This document shows, one piece after another, positions 26,291-34,229 of a DNA stretch of 64,000 nucleotides. The notes beneath the pieces are model-generated. The model ran no database searches and had not been told where the DNA came from. It saw only the letters and a program-made list of their open reading frames with translations. Origin of the DNA: JAZKID01 sp965247525 (GTDB lineage Bacteria; Pseudomonadota; Alphaproteobacteria; Rhizobiales; UBA4765); contig OZ252015.1 in the NCBI GenBank assembly GCA_965247525.1, positions 1,975,192 through 2,039,191 on the forward strand, read 5' to 3'. Each line of letters begins with the position of its first letter. Position 1 is the stretch's first letter. Made by a program: the position numbers and the translations under genes.

Positions 26291-27208
26291 TTACTGCGTC
26301 AGCACTTCAAGCTCCAGATCTTTGCCCGGCTCAACGCTGAAATTGGTTGTGAAAATACGCCCGTCATAACGGGCAATAGCGGTATAGTCGCCTTGCTGCA
26401 GCACAAGGCTTGGAAATGCCCCGATAATCTCGCGTACCGTATCGCCGCCGGGTGTCAGGATGGACCATGTTGTGTTTGCAATGGCCTCGCCGCCATTTTC
26501 TTTCACAAGTTTCAGCACAACCTGCGCCGCTTTGTGGTTGAATGTGGCTTCGGTCACAATGCCGGCTTGCACTTTAATATCAGCACTTAGAAGAGCATTG
26601 CCATCACCATAGGTGCAGACAACATGATAGTCGCCGGCAGGCAGGCGCACAACTTCGCCGCCGCGCACGCCTTCCATAACAAGTGCTCCCTGGCCGGGAC
26701 CGGCGTAAATTTTGCCCGTCAGTTTTTGATCAGCAACAGGCGTTTTATTGACCTGACCAGAAATGACCAGTCCGCCCGCATCAAGGATGTACCGGTCTTG
26801 AATAGGCACGTTGCCGACTTGTAAGCGGCGCGTGACGCTGGCGCGCCCGAACGCGGCGTTGATGACATACTGGCCGGGCGGCAGGCGCAATTGGGGCTGC
26901 GCTTCATTTGTTTGTGTGACAAGCGAAAGACCCTGTTGCTCATCTGCGCGTTCCGTGTACACCCGCCACGTCACATCTTTTGAAAGAATAGGGCTGTTGT
27001 CACCGAGCAAGGCAGACAGGCGCACCGATGTCCCAAAATCAAAGCCGCCAACATCGTTTTTCTTATCTTGATCGGGACTGGTTTCAAACGGATTGGCCAA
27101 AGGCGATGTGATAGACGGCGTTATCAGGGTTGGATAGTTTTGCGCCTGCACGGTCAAAGCCATGCAGCACAGGCAAAATGTAAATATAAAGGCTGATAAA
27201 GCGCGCAT
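26291..27208 (-). CDS. Secreted protein with repeated beta-sandwich-like units, unknown function
   Basis: The 305-residue protein has a signal peptide (cleavage near VQAQ, residue 22). The mature part has at least three similar segments: LPPGQYVINAAFGR, LPAGDYHVVCTYGDG and LQQGDYTAIARYDG. Each follows a Thr-Trp or Gly-Lys strand pair, like carboxypeptidase-regulatory or Cna-B-type folds. No catalytic motif is seen; adhesion or scaffold roles are possible but unproven. It ends tail to tail with thrS. Confidence 0.7.
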   Translation of the reverse strand: MRALSAFIFTFCLCCMALTVQAQNYPTLITPSITSPLANPFETSPDQDKKNDVGGFDFGTSVRLSALLGDNSPILSKDVTWRVYTERADEQQGLSLVTQTNEAQPQLRLPPGQYVINAAFGRASVTRRLQVGNVPIQDRYILDAGGLVISGQVNKTPVADQKLTGKIYAGPGQGALVMEGVRGGEVVRLPAGDYHVVCTYGDGNALLSADIKVQAGIVTEATFNHKAAQVVLKLVKENGGEAIANTTWSILTPGGDTVREIIGAFPSLVLQQGDYTAIARYDGRIFTTNFSVEPGKDLELEVLTQ

Positions 27209-27293
27209 AGGCCATCTTTAATGGTGGAATTTCGCCGCTATTATGGCAGCTTTGATGCGCGCAACAAGAGCTTGCTGAAAATAGAGGGTGCCA

Positions 27294-28688
27294 ATGATCT
27301 ACTTTCGACAAAATGTGATGGCCGTCGCCGTGCTTGGCTTTGCAAGTGGCCTACCGCTGGCCATGACGGCCGGAACTTTAAGTGCATGGCTGGCAACGCA
27401 AGGCGTCGATCTGAAAACCATCGGGCTTTTTGCCCTTGTTGGGCTGCCTTATGTTTATAAATTTGCCTGGGCGCCTCTTGTCGATCAATTGCGACTTCCC
27501 GGCCTTGCCCGTCTAGGGCGGCGGCGATCGTGGCTGCTGCTGACTGAACTTGCGCTCAGCGCAACATTGATCTCCATTTCATTCTTATCACCGCAGACGC
27601 ATCTGGCATTGATTGCGGGTTTGACGTTTACGCTCGCCGTCTGCTCGGCAACGCATGACATTGTCATCGATGCCTATCGCATTGAAATTTTAAAACAGGA
27701 CGAGCTTGGCGCGGGTGCGGCCGCTGTCACCTATGGCTACCGCGTGGGCATGATTGTATCGGGCGGCGCTGCATTGGCCTTTACAGAGGCCTATGGCTGG
27801 CAGGCAACCTATCTTGCAGTGGCGACGCTGGTTTTCACCGGCTTTCTTGTGTCGCTGCTGATTGGTGAAAAAGAGGCTCTGTTACGCGCGCATCGCACAG
27901 CCGGAACGTGGCTGAAAGATGCTGTGATCGATCCGTTTGGGGACTTCATCAAACGCGAAAGATGGTGGCTGATCCTGATTTTTGTCGTTGCTTACAAACT
28001 GCCCGATGCGTTTGTCGTTTCGCTGATTTCACCATTCTTGCTCAAACTCGGCTTTACGCTGACGCAGATCGGGTTTGTCGTCAAAACATTTGGTATTGCC
28101 GCCACCATTGCGGGTGTGTTTATGGGTGGCTGGCTGATTTCAAAATTCGGCATTATGCGCAGTTTATTTGTCTGCGCCATCATGCAGATGCTAGCCAACC
28201 TCGTGTTTATCTATCAGGCCAAAGCCGGCCCGGATATTCATGTGCTGTATGCAACCATTGCAGTTGAAAACATTGTGTCGGGCATGGCGACAGGCGTGTT
28301 CGTTGCCTATATCAGCGCGCTGTGCAAAATCAATTTTACAGCAACGCAATATGCGCTGCTGTCGTCGCTGGCCGCCGTGGGTCGTACATTTTTGTCGGCG
28401 AGCGCCGGTTTTGTTGCCGAAGACTATGGCTGGGTGAATTTTTTCATTCTGTGCGCATTGCTGCCACTTCTTTCCATTGGCCTTCTGATGTTCTTGAAAG
28501 AACCAACGGCTCTCGCGGACAGTCAGGCAAATTTGCAGTTTGCAGATGGGACGAGCGTCAAAGCCGCCGAAGCGCCGTGGAAGAAAATCGTCATTGCGCT
28601 CATCGTTTTGGGGATGGTCGCCGTGTTCGGTTATTTTTATTACACAAGTTTTGAAACGGCGCGCAACGCGTGCGGCGTAAGCTGCTAG
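27294..28688 (+). CDS. AmpG-family muropeptide permease (MFS)
   Basis: The protein of about 464 residues is a 12-helix major facilitator related to AmpG, which imports GlcNAc-anhydromuropeptides for cell-wall recycling. Diagnostic parts are GFASGLPLAMTAGTLSAWL, DLKTIGLFALVGLPYVYKF and a DIVIDAYRIEIL loop. Start choice: ATG at 27294 has GAGGG at 27284-27288 with proper spacing; a GTG at 27288 in the same frame would overlap that site. It ends convergent to the CoA-lyase gene with a four-base overlap. Confidence 0.9.
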   Translation: MIYFRQNVMAVAVLGFASGLPLAMTAGTLSAWLATQGVDLKTIGLFALVGLPYVYKFAWAPLVDQLRLPGLARLGRRRSWLLLTELALSATLISISFLSPQTHLALIAGLTFTLAVCSATHDIVIDAYRIEILKQDELGAGAAAVTYGYRVGMIVSGGAALAFTEAYGWQATYLAVATLVFTGFLVSLLIGEKEALLRAHRTAGTWLKDAVIDPFGDFIKRERWWLILIFVVAYKLPDAFVVSLISPFLLKLGFTLTQIGFVVKTFGIAATIAGVFMGGWLISKFGIMRSLFVCAIMQMLANLVFIYQAKAGPDIHVLYATIAVENIVSGMATGVFVAYISALCKINFTATQYALLSSLAAVGRTFLSASAGFVAEDYGWVNFFILCALLPLLSIGLLMFLKEPTALADSQANLQFADGTSVKAAEAPWKKIVIALIVLGMVAVFGYFYYTSFETARNACGVSC

Positions 28689-29557
28689 CGTTTTGAAATT
28701 TCAAGAACGCGTCTGGCGCGCGCCAGATGCGGCTTGTCGAGCATAACGCCGTTGAAATTGATAACGCCTGCATTACCGGCCTTTGAAAACGCGTCGATAA
28801 TCGCCTGGCTTTTTTCAAGCTCTTGCGGATTTGGGCGAAACACGTCGTTGAAAATGTCAACTTGAGACGGGTGGATGGCAAGTTTGCCGGTAAAACCATC
28901 GCGTGCCGCAAGCTCCGCTTCAGAACGTGCGCCATCACAATCACGAAAGTTTGTGTAAACGCCGTCAATCGCCATTACCTCTGCTGCAGCTGCCGCAAAC
29001 AGCGACAGATGACGCACCATTTTGTAGGGCTCAGTGTGAAATCCATCTGTGCCCCTGTTTGTTTTTGCGCCCGTTGCAGACGATAAATCTTCGCCGCCGC
29101 CCCATGTCATCGCAACAAGTCTTGGGCTTGATTGTGCATAAGAGCCAAGCGTGAAAACTGCTGCAGGTGTTTCCGGCGTAATGGCAATGATGCGTGTATC
29201 GCCAACCGTTTTGCCGCTCATCGCTTCATGGGTGCTCAGTTTTGCGCCAAGCCATTGCACATCAGCGCCGCCTTGCGCTTTGGGCAACATGATTATGCTA
29301 ACGGCTTGCATCATAATTGCTTCAAGGTCGTCATCGGCAGCGCCATGTGTTTGCGTCAAAGGGTTGATCCGCACAATGACAGGCACGTCGCTGCCTTTTG
29401 TCTCTTCAAGAAAGGCTGCAACTTCTTTGCGAGCGTGCGGTTTGTTGGCCTGCGCCACGCTGTCTTCCAGATCGAGGATGACGGCGTCAGCGCCGCAGGC
29501 GAGTGCTTTACGCATTTTTGCAGGTTCATCACCCGGAACGAATAACAGCGAGCGCAT
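28685..29557 (-). CDS. CitE-like CoA ester lyase (HpcH/HpaI aldolase family)
   Basis: The protein of about 290 residues starts MRSLLFVPGDEP and has the family motifs VILDLEDSV, VIVRINPL, IIMLPKAQGG, the metal-binding MTWGGGEDLS and the C-terminal KLAIHPSQ. This group includes malyl-CoA, beta-methylmalyl-CoA and citramalyl-CoA lyases; I cannot choose among them. The ATG at 29557 overlaps the upstream MaoC stop as TAATG, which fixes the start. The frame is open upstream, but a start at 29596 would overlap the MaoC gene. Confidence 0.88.
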   Translation of the reverse strand: MRSLLFVPGDEPAKMRKALACGADAVILDLEDSVAQANKPHARKEVAAFLEETKGSDVPVIVRINPLTQTHGAADDDLEAIMMQAVSIIMLPKAQGGADVQWLGAKLSTHEAMSGKTVGDTRIIAITPETPAAVFTLGSYAQSSPRLVAMTWGGGEDLSSATGAKTNRGTDGFHTEPYKMVRHLSLFAAAAAEVMAIDGVYTNFRDCDGARSEAELAARDGFTGKLAIHPSQVDIFNDVFRPNPQELEKSQAIIDAFSKAGNAGVINFNGVMLDKPHLARARRVLEISKR

Positions 29558-30015
29558 TACGAAGGCCTTTTTTTCATAAAGGCCTGCCGGTGACATTCGG
29601 CAACAAGAACATTGTCCTGGTTAAATCCCTGATGATGCAGGGTGACGATTCCAGCGTCATCGCGGGATTTTGAGGCGCGCGCACTGACCACCGTGGTTGT
29701 GACGTGCAGCGTATCGCCGTGGAAAACGGGCGCGGGAAATTTGACATCCGTCATGCCGAGATTGGCAATCGTCGTTCCAAATGTCGTGTCATGAACGGAA
29801 ATACCGACAATCATGCCAAGCGTGAGAAGCGAGTTCACCAAAGGTTTGCCCCATTCGGTCTCACGCGCGCAATAATCGGCATCGAGATGGAGGGCAGCAG
29901 GGTTCATCGTCATGCACGAAAACGTGACATTGTCGCCTTCGGTTACCGTACGCCGGATCTTGTGCTCAAATCGCTGGCCTTCATGAAATTCCTCGAAATA
30001 AAGACCGTTGGCCAT
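29557..30015 (-). CDS. MaoC-like hotdog dehydratase
   Basis: The protein of about 152 residues is a single hotdog domain: YFEEFHEGQRFEH near the start, RRTVTEGDNVTFSCMTMNPA, a HLDADY segment and GTTIANLGMTDVKFPAPVFHGDTL. Related proteins hydrate enoyl-CoAs such as mesaconyl-CoA, which would fit the CoA lyase immediately downstream. The ATG at 30015 follows GAGGA; the frame also extends to GTG at 30054, but the family N terminus supports 30015. Single-base overlap (TAATG) with the lyase. Confidence 0.85.
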   Translation of the reverse strand: MANGLYFEEFHEGQRFEHKIRRTVTEGDNVTFSCMTMNPAALHLDADYCARETEWGKPLVNSLLTLGMIVGISVHDTTFGTTIANLGMTDVKFPAPVFHGDTLHVTTTVVSARASKSRDDAGIVTLHHQGFNQDNVLVAECHRQAFMKKRPS

Positions 30016-30099
30016 ATGTCCTCGCAATGTTGAATTTAAGATTCCCTTTACCACTATCGGCGCACGCTCAAAAGAACAAGAATGAGAGCCTGAAAGCCC

Positions 30100-30981
30100 A
30101 TGACATCGGCCGTTAGCACAGCTGAGACCGCATTTGGTCCTGTTACCAAGGCGATCCGCGCAGCAGCGCAGGCGACGGGTATTGGCTTTGACTATCTTGT
30201 GACCACAGCCACCCGCGAATCGGCGCTCAATCCCAGCGCCCGCGCCTCGACATCAAGTGCAAGCGGCCTTTTCCAGTTTACCGACACCACCTGGCTTAAC
30301 GTCATTAAAGAGCATGGCAGCGAGCATGGTCTCAGCGCAGAGGCGGCCAGTATTACATCGACCGCACGCGGGCCCGTGATCGAAGACCCGTCCATGCGCC
30401 AGCATGTGATGGATCTGCGCATGAACGCCGACACCAACGCGTTGATGGCAGGCGCGTTCACGGCCGATAACAGCGTTTATCTCTCGTCCACACTCGCGCG
30501 CCAACCGACACAAGGCGAGCTTTACATCGCGCATTTCATGGGCGCACGCGGGGCGGGTGAGCTTATCAGCCAAGCCAATGTGTCCCCGAATGCCCCTGCC
30601 GCCGATTATTTTCCAAAAGCCGCCAGCGCCAACAGATCAATTTTCTACGCCAATGGCGAAAAACGCAGCCTGTCGCAGGTTTACGCATCGCTGACCGCGC
30701 AACACAGCAATGCGCCATTGGAAGCACAAAAACTGGCTTCTGCTGAAGCGTTTGTAGCACCGGCCATCGCAAACACGCCATCCAGCGAGCCAAGCCTGTT
30801 CCGGTCGATGTTTACGCCGCGCCGCGTAGCGGGGGTTTCGCCCGTGATCACGGCCTTGTGGACCAAACCGGCAAGCCAGAACGCCCCGGCTGCAGCCACT
30901 GCGCCAGTGGTTGCACGGCCGTTTTTTCCGACATCTGCCGTTCACGCGGTCGAGCCCGAGGACGGTTCGACAGGTTCCTAA
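30100..30981 (+). CDS. Lytic transglycosylase (SLT-fold) domain protein
   Basis: The 293-residue protein has a lysozyme-like transglycosylase core in residues 20-170: catalytic Glu40 in ATRESALNPSARA and the GLFQFTDTTWL strand, with TQGELYIAHFMGARGAG as the C-terminal motif. The last 110 residues are Ala/Pro/Ser rich and basic, perhaps a linker or tail. No signal peptide is seen, which is unusual for a peptidoglycan enzyme. It may be exported by another route or be structural. Single gene, divergent from the MaoC gene. Confidence 0.82.
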   Translation: MTSAVSTAETAFGPVTKAIRAAAQATGIGFDYLVTTATRESALNPSARASTSSASGLFQFTDTTWLNVIKEHGSEHGLSAEAASITSTARGPVIEDPSMRQHVMDLRMNADTNALMAGAFTADNSVYLSSTLARQPTQGELYIAHFMGARGAGELISQANVSPNAPAADYFPKAASANRSIFYANGEKRSLSQVYASLTAQHSNAPLEAQKLASAEAFVAPAIANTPSSEPSLFRSMFTPRRVAGVSPVITALWTKPASQNAPAAATAPVVARPFFPTSAVHAVEPEDGSTGS

Positions 30982-31044
30982 GCCTGTTTTTCAAAAATTT
31001 TATGGTGAACCGATCATTAAGGCCTTTGCTTTAAGCTTTCATAC

Positions 31045-32226
31045 ATGTCGTCTGCCCGCCAAATGATGCAATGGATTTATCAGGCCTCCGCGCAGGAGCG
31101 CGCTGAGGCTGCGGCCCTTCTGGCACAGTCTTTTATTGCCGGAAACGAACCCCCTGAAGAACGGCGCGCCCAAGAGGCGACCTTAACAGTCCTACTTGAT
31201 GATCCATCGCCACTGGTTCGCCGTGCCCTTGCCAGCGCACTGTGCGGCAGCATGCGGGCGCCCCACCATATTATTTTATCACTGCTGCAGGATCAGGCCG
31301 ATATTTCGGCCATCATCGTCCAGAAATCGCCGCTTCTGGTTGATGCTGAACTTGTCGACATGGTGGCCCAAGGCCAGCCCCGCATCCAGATGGCGGTTGC
31401 CCAGCGCCGTGACATTTCAAAGTCTGTATCGGCCGCACTTGCGGAAGTCGGGTCGCCGGAGGCCTGCACAGCTTTGCTGCACAACCCAACGGCGCATATC
31501 GCCATGTTTTCGGTCGCAAGACTTGCCGACAGACTTGGTGCAGAGCCTCTGGTGCGTGAAGCACTGATGGAGCGCGATGATCTTCCTTATTCCATCCGCC
31601 AGCAATTGCTGACGCATCTGTCACATGTCCTTTCCGCATTTTTGTCGCAACGCGGCTGGCTGCATCGCCAGCGCGCGATTGATGTCACGCGCGACGCTGT
31701 CGAGCGGGCGACTTTATCGATGGCAGATTTTTCAGACATGGACAATTTAACGTCGCTTGTCGCGCATCTTGCCGAAAGTGGCCAGCTGACATCAGCATTG
31801 CTGTTTCGCGCTTTGTGCATGGGCAATATCAGTTTCTTTGAAGAGGCGCTGGTTCAGCTCAGCCACATGCCACGCCAGCGCGTGTATGGTTTGACGCAAG
31901 ACCGCGGCACCAGCGGATTTCAGGCGCTCTACAAACGTTGCGGCCTGCCGTTTAGCGCTTATCCTGCCTTCAAGGCCGCGCTTGATGTGCTGAGCGAGCA
32001 TGATGCCAATAACAATTCGGCAACGCCCACCGTCTTCTCGCGCCATATGCTTGCCGATGTGCTGGCGCGCTATCAGGCCTCTGCACCTGAAGAGGGCGAC
32101 CAGATTTTATTGATCTTGCGCCGGTTCTCTGCTGAAGCCGCGCGCGAAGAAGCGCGCCGTTATGCTGTCGAGAATATTCATGGAATGGCGGCAGCGCAGC
32201 GTTCAAACAGGCGGTTTGCCGCTTAA
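31045..32226 (+). CDS. DUF2336 domain protein
   Basis: The 393-residue soluble protein matches DUF2336: LLDDPSPLVRRALASAL in the N-terminal part and repeated helical HEAT-like pairs throughout (AVAQRRDISKSVSAALAEVG, CTALLHNPTAHI). The family is alphaproteobacterial and of unknown molecular role, with suspected signalling links. The tail-to-tail neighbour is a histidine phosphotransfer-like protein, which may hint at a phosphorelay; that is inference. Confidence 0.85.
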   Translation: MSSARQMMQWIYQASAQERAEAAALLAQSFIAGNEPPEERRAQEATLTVLLDDPSPLVRRALASALCGSMRAPHHIILSLLQDQADISAIIVQKSPLLVDAELVDMVAQGQPRIQMAVAQRRDISKSVSAALAEVGSPEACTALLHNPTAHIAMFSVARLADRLGAEPLVREALMERDDLPYSIRQQLLTHLSHVLSAFLSQRGWLHRQRAIDVTRDAVERATLSMADFSDMDNLTSLVAHLAESGQLTSALLFRALCMGNISFFEEALVQLSHMPRQRVYGLTQDRGTSGFQALYKRCGLPFSAYPAFKAALDVLSEHDANNNSATPTVFSRHMLADVLARYQASAPEEGDQILLILRRFSAEAAREEARRYAVENIHGMAAAQRSNRRFAA

Positions 32227-32242
32227 AAAACAAAAAATCGTT

Positions 32243-32782
32243 TTAAGCGTGTGCTTTGTTCAGCTCAGAAATTTCAGACAAATAGACACGGGCAACCATC
32301 TGCAACTTTTTGAGAATGCTTTTCGCCGTTTCATTGTCAGCGCCTTTTGCGTTTGCGCTGACAAGCGCGCAAATGGCATTGACGTGGTAATCAATCAGCT
32401 GCGGCGATACTTTGTCATAGGGCATGGCCTCAAAAACATCGCACAGGCTGCCTGCAATCTGGCCAACAAGCGGATAGCCAAGGTTCAGTGCCTGGCCTTT
32501 CATATTATGCAAGGCAAGATAGAAGGTGCGGGCAATGGCCGCATTGGTGCGGCTGTCGAGAAAGCGCGTGTGCTGGTCACGCAGATTTTCAATTTCAAGC
32601 GCCATCCATTTCGGACTTTCGCTTGCAAGCGTATTAATGGCCTGTTCTGCCTGCGCAATCACAGATGTATCGAGCTTGAGATCATTGCCGCTGATTTTGA
32701 TGAATTTTTTAAGCGCAGTTGGAACTTGCAGGACTTCTGCGCCGCTCAGGTCGATTTCCACATCATCGATTTCGAAAGTCAT
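32243..32782 (-). CDS. Stand-alone Hpt-domain (phosphotransfer) protein
   Basis: The protein of about 179 residues contains an Hpt-like motif ARTFYLALHNMKGQALNLGYP, with the candidate phospho-accepting His (residue 92 from this start) followed by KGQ and a hydrophobic glycine turn, then SLCDVFE. This is the alphaproteobacterial version of the four-helix phosphotransfer domain, without a kinase or receiver attached. The ATG at 32782 has AGGG four bases upstream; the frame extends to TTG at 32800. It would need a partner kinase and regulator elsewhere. Confidence 0.8.
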   Translation of the reverse strand: MTFEIDDVEIDLSGAEVLQVPTALKKFIKISGNDLKLDTSVIAQAEQAINTLASESPKWMALEIENLRDQHTRFLDSRTNAAIARTFYLALHNMKGQALNLGYPLVGQIAGSLCDVFEAMPYDKVSPQLIDYHVNAICALVSANAKGADNETAKSILKKLQMVARVYLSEISELNKAHA

Positions 32783-32853
32783 GATACCCTGCGTTTTCAA
32801 ACGCCAGAGTAAGGCATGCGCGCTTAATTTTTAATGAGCGAAAGCTTTAAAGG

Positions 32854-33660
32854 TTAGTTTTCGGTAAAGAACTGCTCGCGCAGCACACGCTCATCAAGGC
32901 TGTGGTCGGCATCAAACAGCAGTGGGATGGCGGTTTTGCTGTCCTGCGACAGCGTCACACGCCGGACATTGCGCACCTCGCGGTGGTCCGCTGCAGCTGA
33001 AACCGGGCGAAGTTCGGCATCGATCACCTCAATCGTCACTTTGGCCTCTGAAGGCAGCAATGCGCCGCGCCAGCGCCTTGGCCGGAAAGGGCTGAGCGGT
33101 GTCATGGCCAGAAGCTTGGCACTGATGGGCAAAATAGGCCCGTGCGCGGAAAGATTGTAGGCTGTCGAGCCAGCAGGGGTGGCGACGAGCACGCCATCGC
33201 TGATAAGTTCTTCAAGTCGCACTTTGTCATCGACAGAAATGCGCAGCTTAGCAGCTTGATAGGTCTGTCGCAGCAAAGACACCTCATTGATGGCGCGAGC
33301 TTTGGTTTTGCGGCCATCACAATCGACAGCTTCCATGTGCAAAGGGTGAATATGCGCGAGCTTTGCGCTTAAAAGTCGTTGTTTCAAATCATCTTCATGA
33401 AAGGCGTTCATCAGAAAGCCAACCGAGCCACGGTTCATGCCGTAAATGGGGATATTGAGGTCGATATATTTATGGAGCGTGCGCAGCATCACACCGTCGC
33501 CGCCCAGCGCAACGATGACGTGTGCTTCTTCCGCGCTCGACTGGCCATATGTTTTTGTCAGCTTTGCTTTTGCGGCAATGGCCAACGGCGCTTTCGATGC
33601 AGTGAAGTGAATATTGTCCACTTTTGTCAGCGAGGTTTTTGTCTGTGCCTTATTGCCCAT
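32854..33660 (-). CDS. nadK: NAD kinase
   Basis: The 268-residue enzyme phosphorylates NAD to NADP in the cytosol. It shows the GGDG nucleotide-binding motif (VIVALGGDGVMLRTLH), GMNRGSVGFLMN, NEVSLLRQ-type acceptor contact and the TPAGSTAYNLSAHGPIL motif. The N terminus has a short polar extension before the first strand. Single gene, 61 bases from the deformylase-like gene on the same strand. Confidence 0.94.
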   Translation of the reverse strand: MGNKAQTKTSLTKVDNIHFTASKAPLAIAAKAKLTKTYGQSSAEEAHVIVALGGDGVMLRTLHKYIDLNIPIYGMNRGSVGFLMNAFHEDDLKQRLLSAKLAHIHPLHMEAVDCDGRKTKARAINEVSLLRQTYQAAKLRISVDDKVRLEELISDGVLVATPAGSTAYNLSAHGPILPISAKLLAMTPLSPFRPRRWRGALLPSEAKVTIEVIDAELRPVSAAADHREVRNVRRVTLSQDSKTAIPLLFDADHSLDERVLREQFFTEN

Positions 33661-33721
33661 GGCTTATACTTTATCATAGGCCGTAATAAATTGCAGCGGG
33701 GCGTAAACAGGTTTTTCGCGT

Positions 33722-34228
33722 CTAGCAGCAGCCTTGATGTGCGCAGACATGGCGCTTGCTGTATTTTTTTATCAGGCGATCGCGCTTCAGGCGTGACAGG
33801 CGCTTTAACCAGAAAATACCGTTCAGCTGGTCGATTTCATGCTGCAGACACGTGCTTAAAAAGCCGTCGGCTTTTGCCTCAATCAATGTGCCATCAAGAT
33901 CATTATAGCTGTAAGTGATCGCAGCAGGGCGCTCCACGCTTTCAATCACGCCGGGCATTGAAATACTGCCTTCGCTGGCGTCGCTGGTTTCTTTTGAGAA
34001 CCAGGTAATCCGGGGGTTTACAAAAAACTGCGGCTTGCCCTTTTCAAGATCAATCACGACAAGCTGCTGCAACAGGCCGACATGGCAAGCTGTAATGCCA
34101 AGCCCCGGCGCCTCATACATCACATTGAGCAATTGATTTGCCAGCGCGTGTAAAGGCGCACCAAAAACGGTGATGGGAACGGCTGGCATATCCAGCCGCT
34201 TGTCAGGGTAGTGTATCAGCTGAAGCAT
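33722..34228 (-). CDS. Peptide deformylase-like protein lacking two metal ligands
   Basis: The 168-residue protein has the peptide deformylase fold and all three motif positions, but altered: motif 1 is GLGITACHVG (residues 42-51, usual GxGLAAxQ), motif 2 is EGSIS with Ser88 in place of the metal-ligand Cys, and motif 3 is QHEIDQLNG, with His130 and Glu131 kept and the second His replaced by Gln134. Read directly as AGT and CAG codons. It is thus probably a non-canonical or non-catalytic PDF homologue. I recall similar variants in other Alphaproteobacteria but could not check. The typical fmt neighbour is absent. Confidence 0.85.
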   Translation of the reverse strand: MLQLIHYPDKRLDMPAVPITVFGAPLHALANQLLNVMYEAPGLGITACHVGLLQQLVVIDLEKGKPQFFVNPRITWFSKETSDASEGSISMPGVIESVERPAAITYSYNDLDGTLIEAKADGFLSTCLQHEIDQLNGIFWLKRLSRLKRDRLIKKYSKRHVCAHQGCC

Positions 34229-34229
34229 T

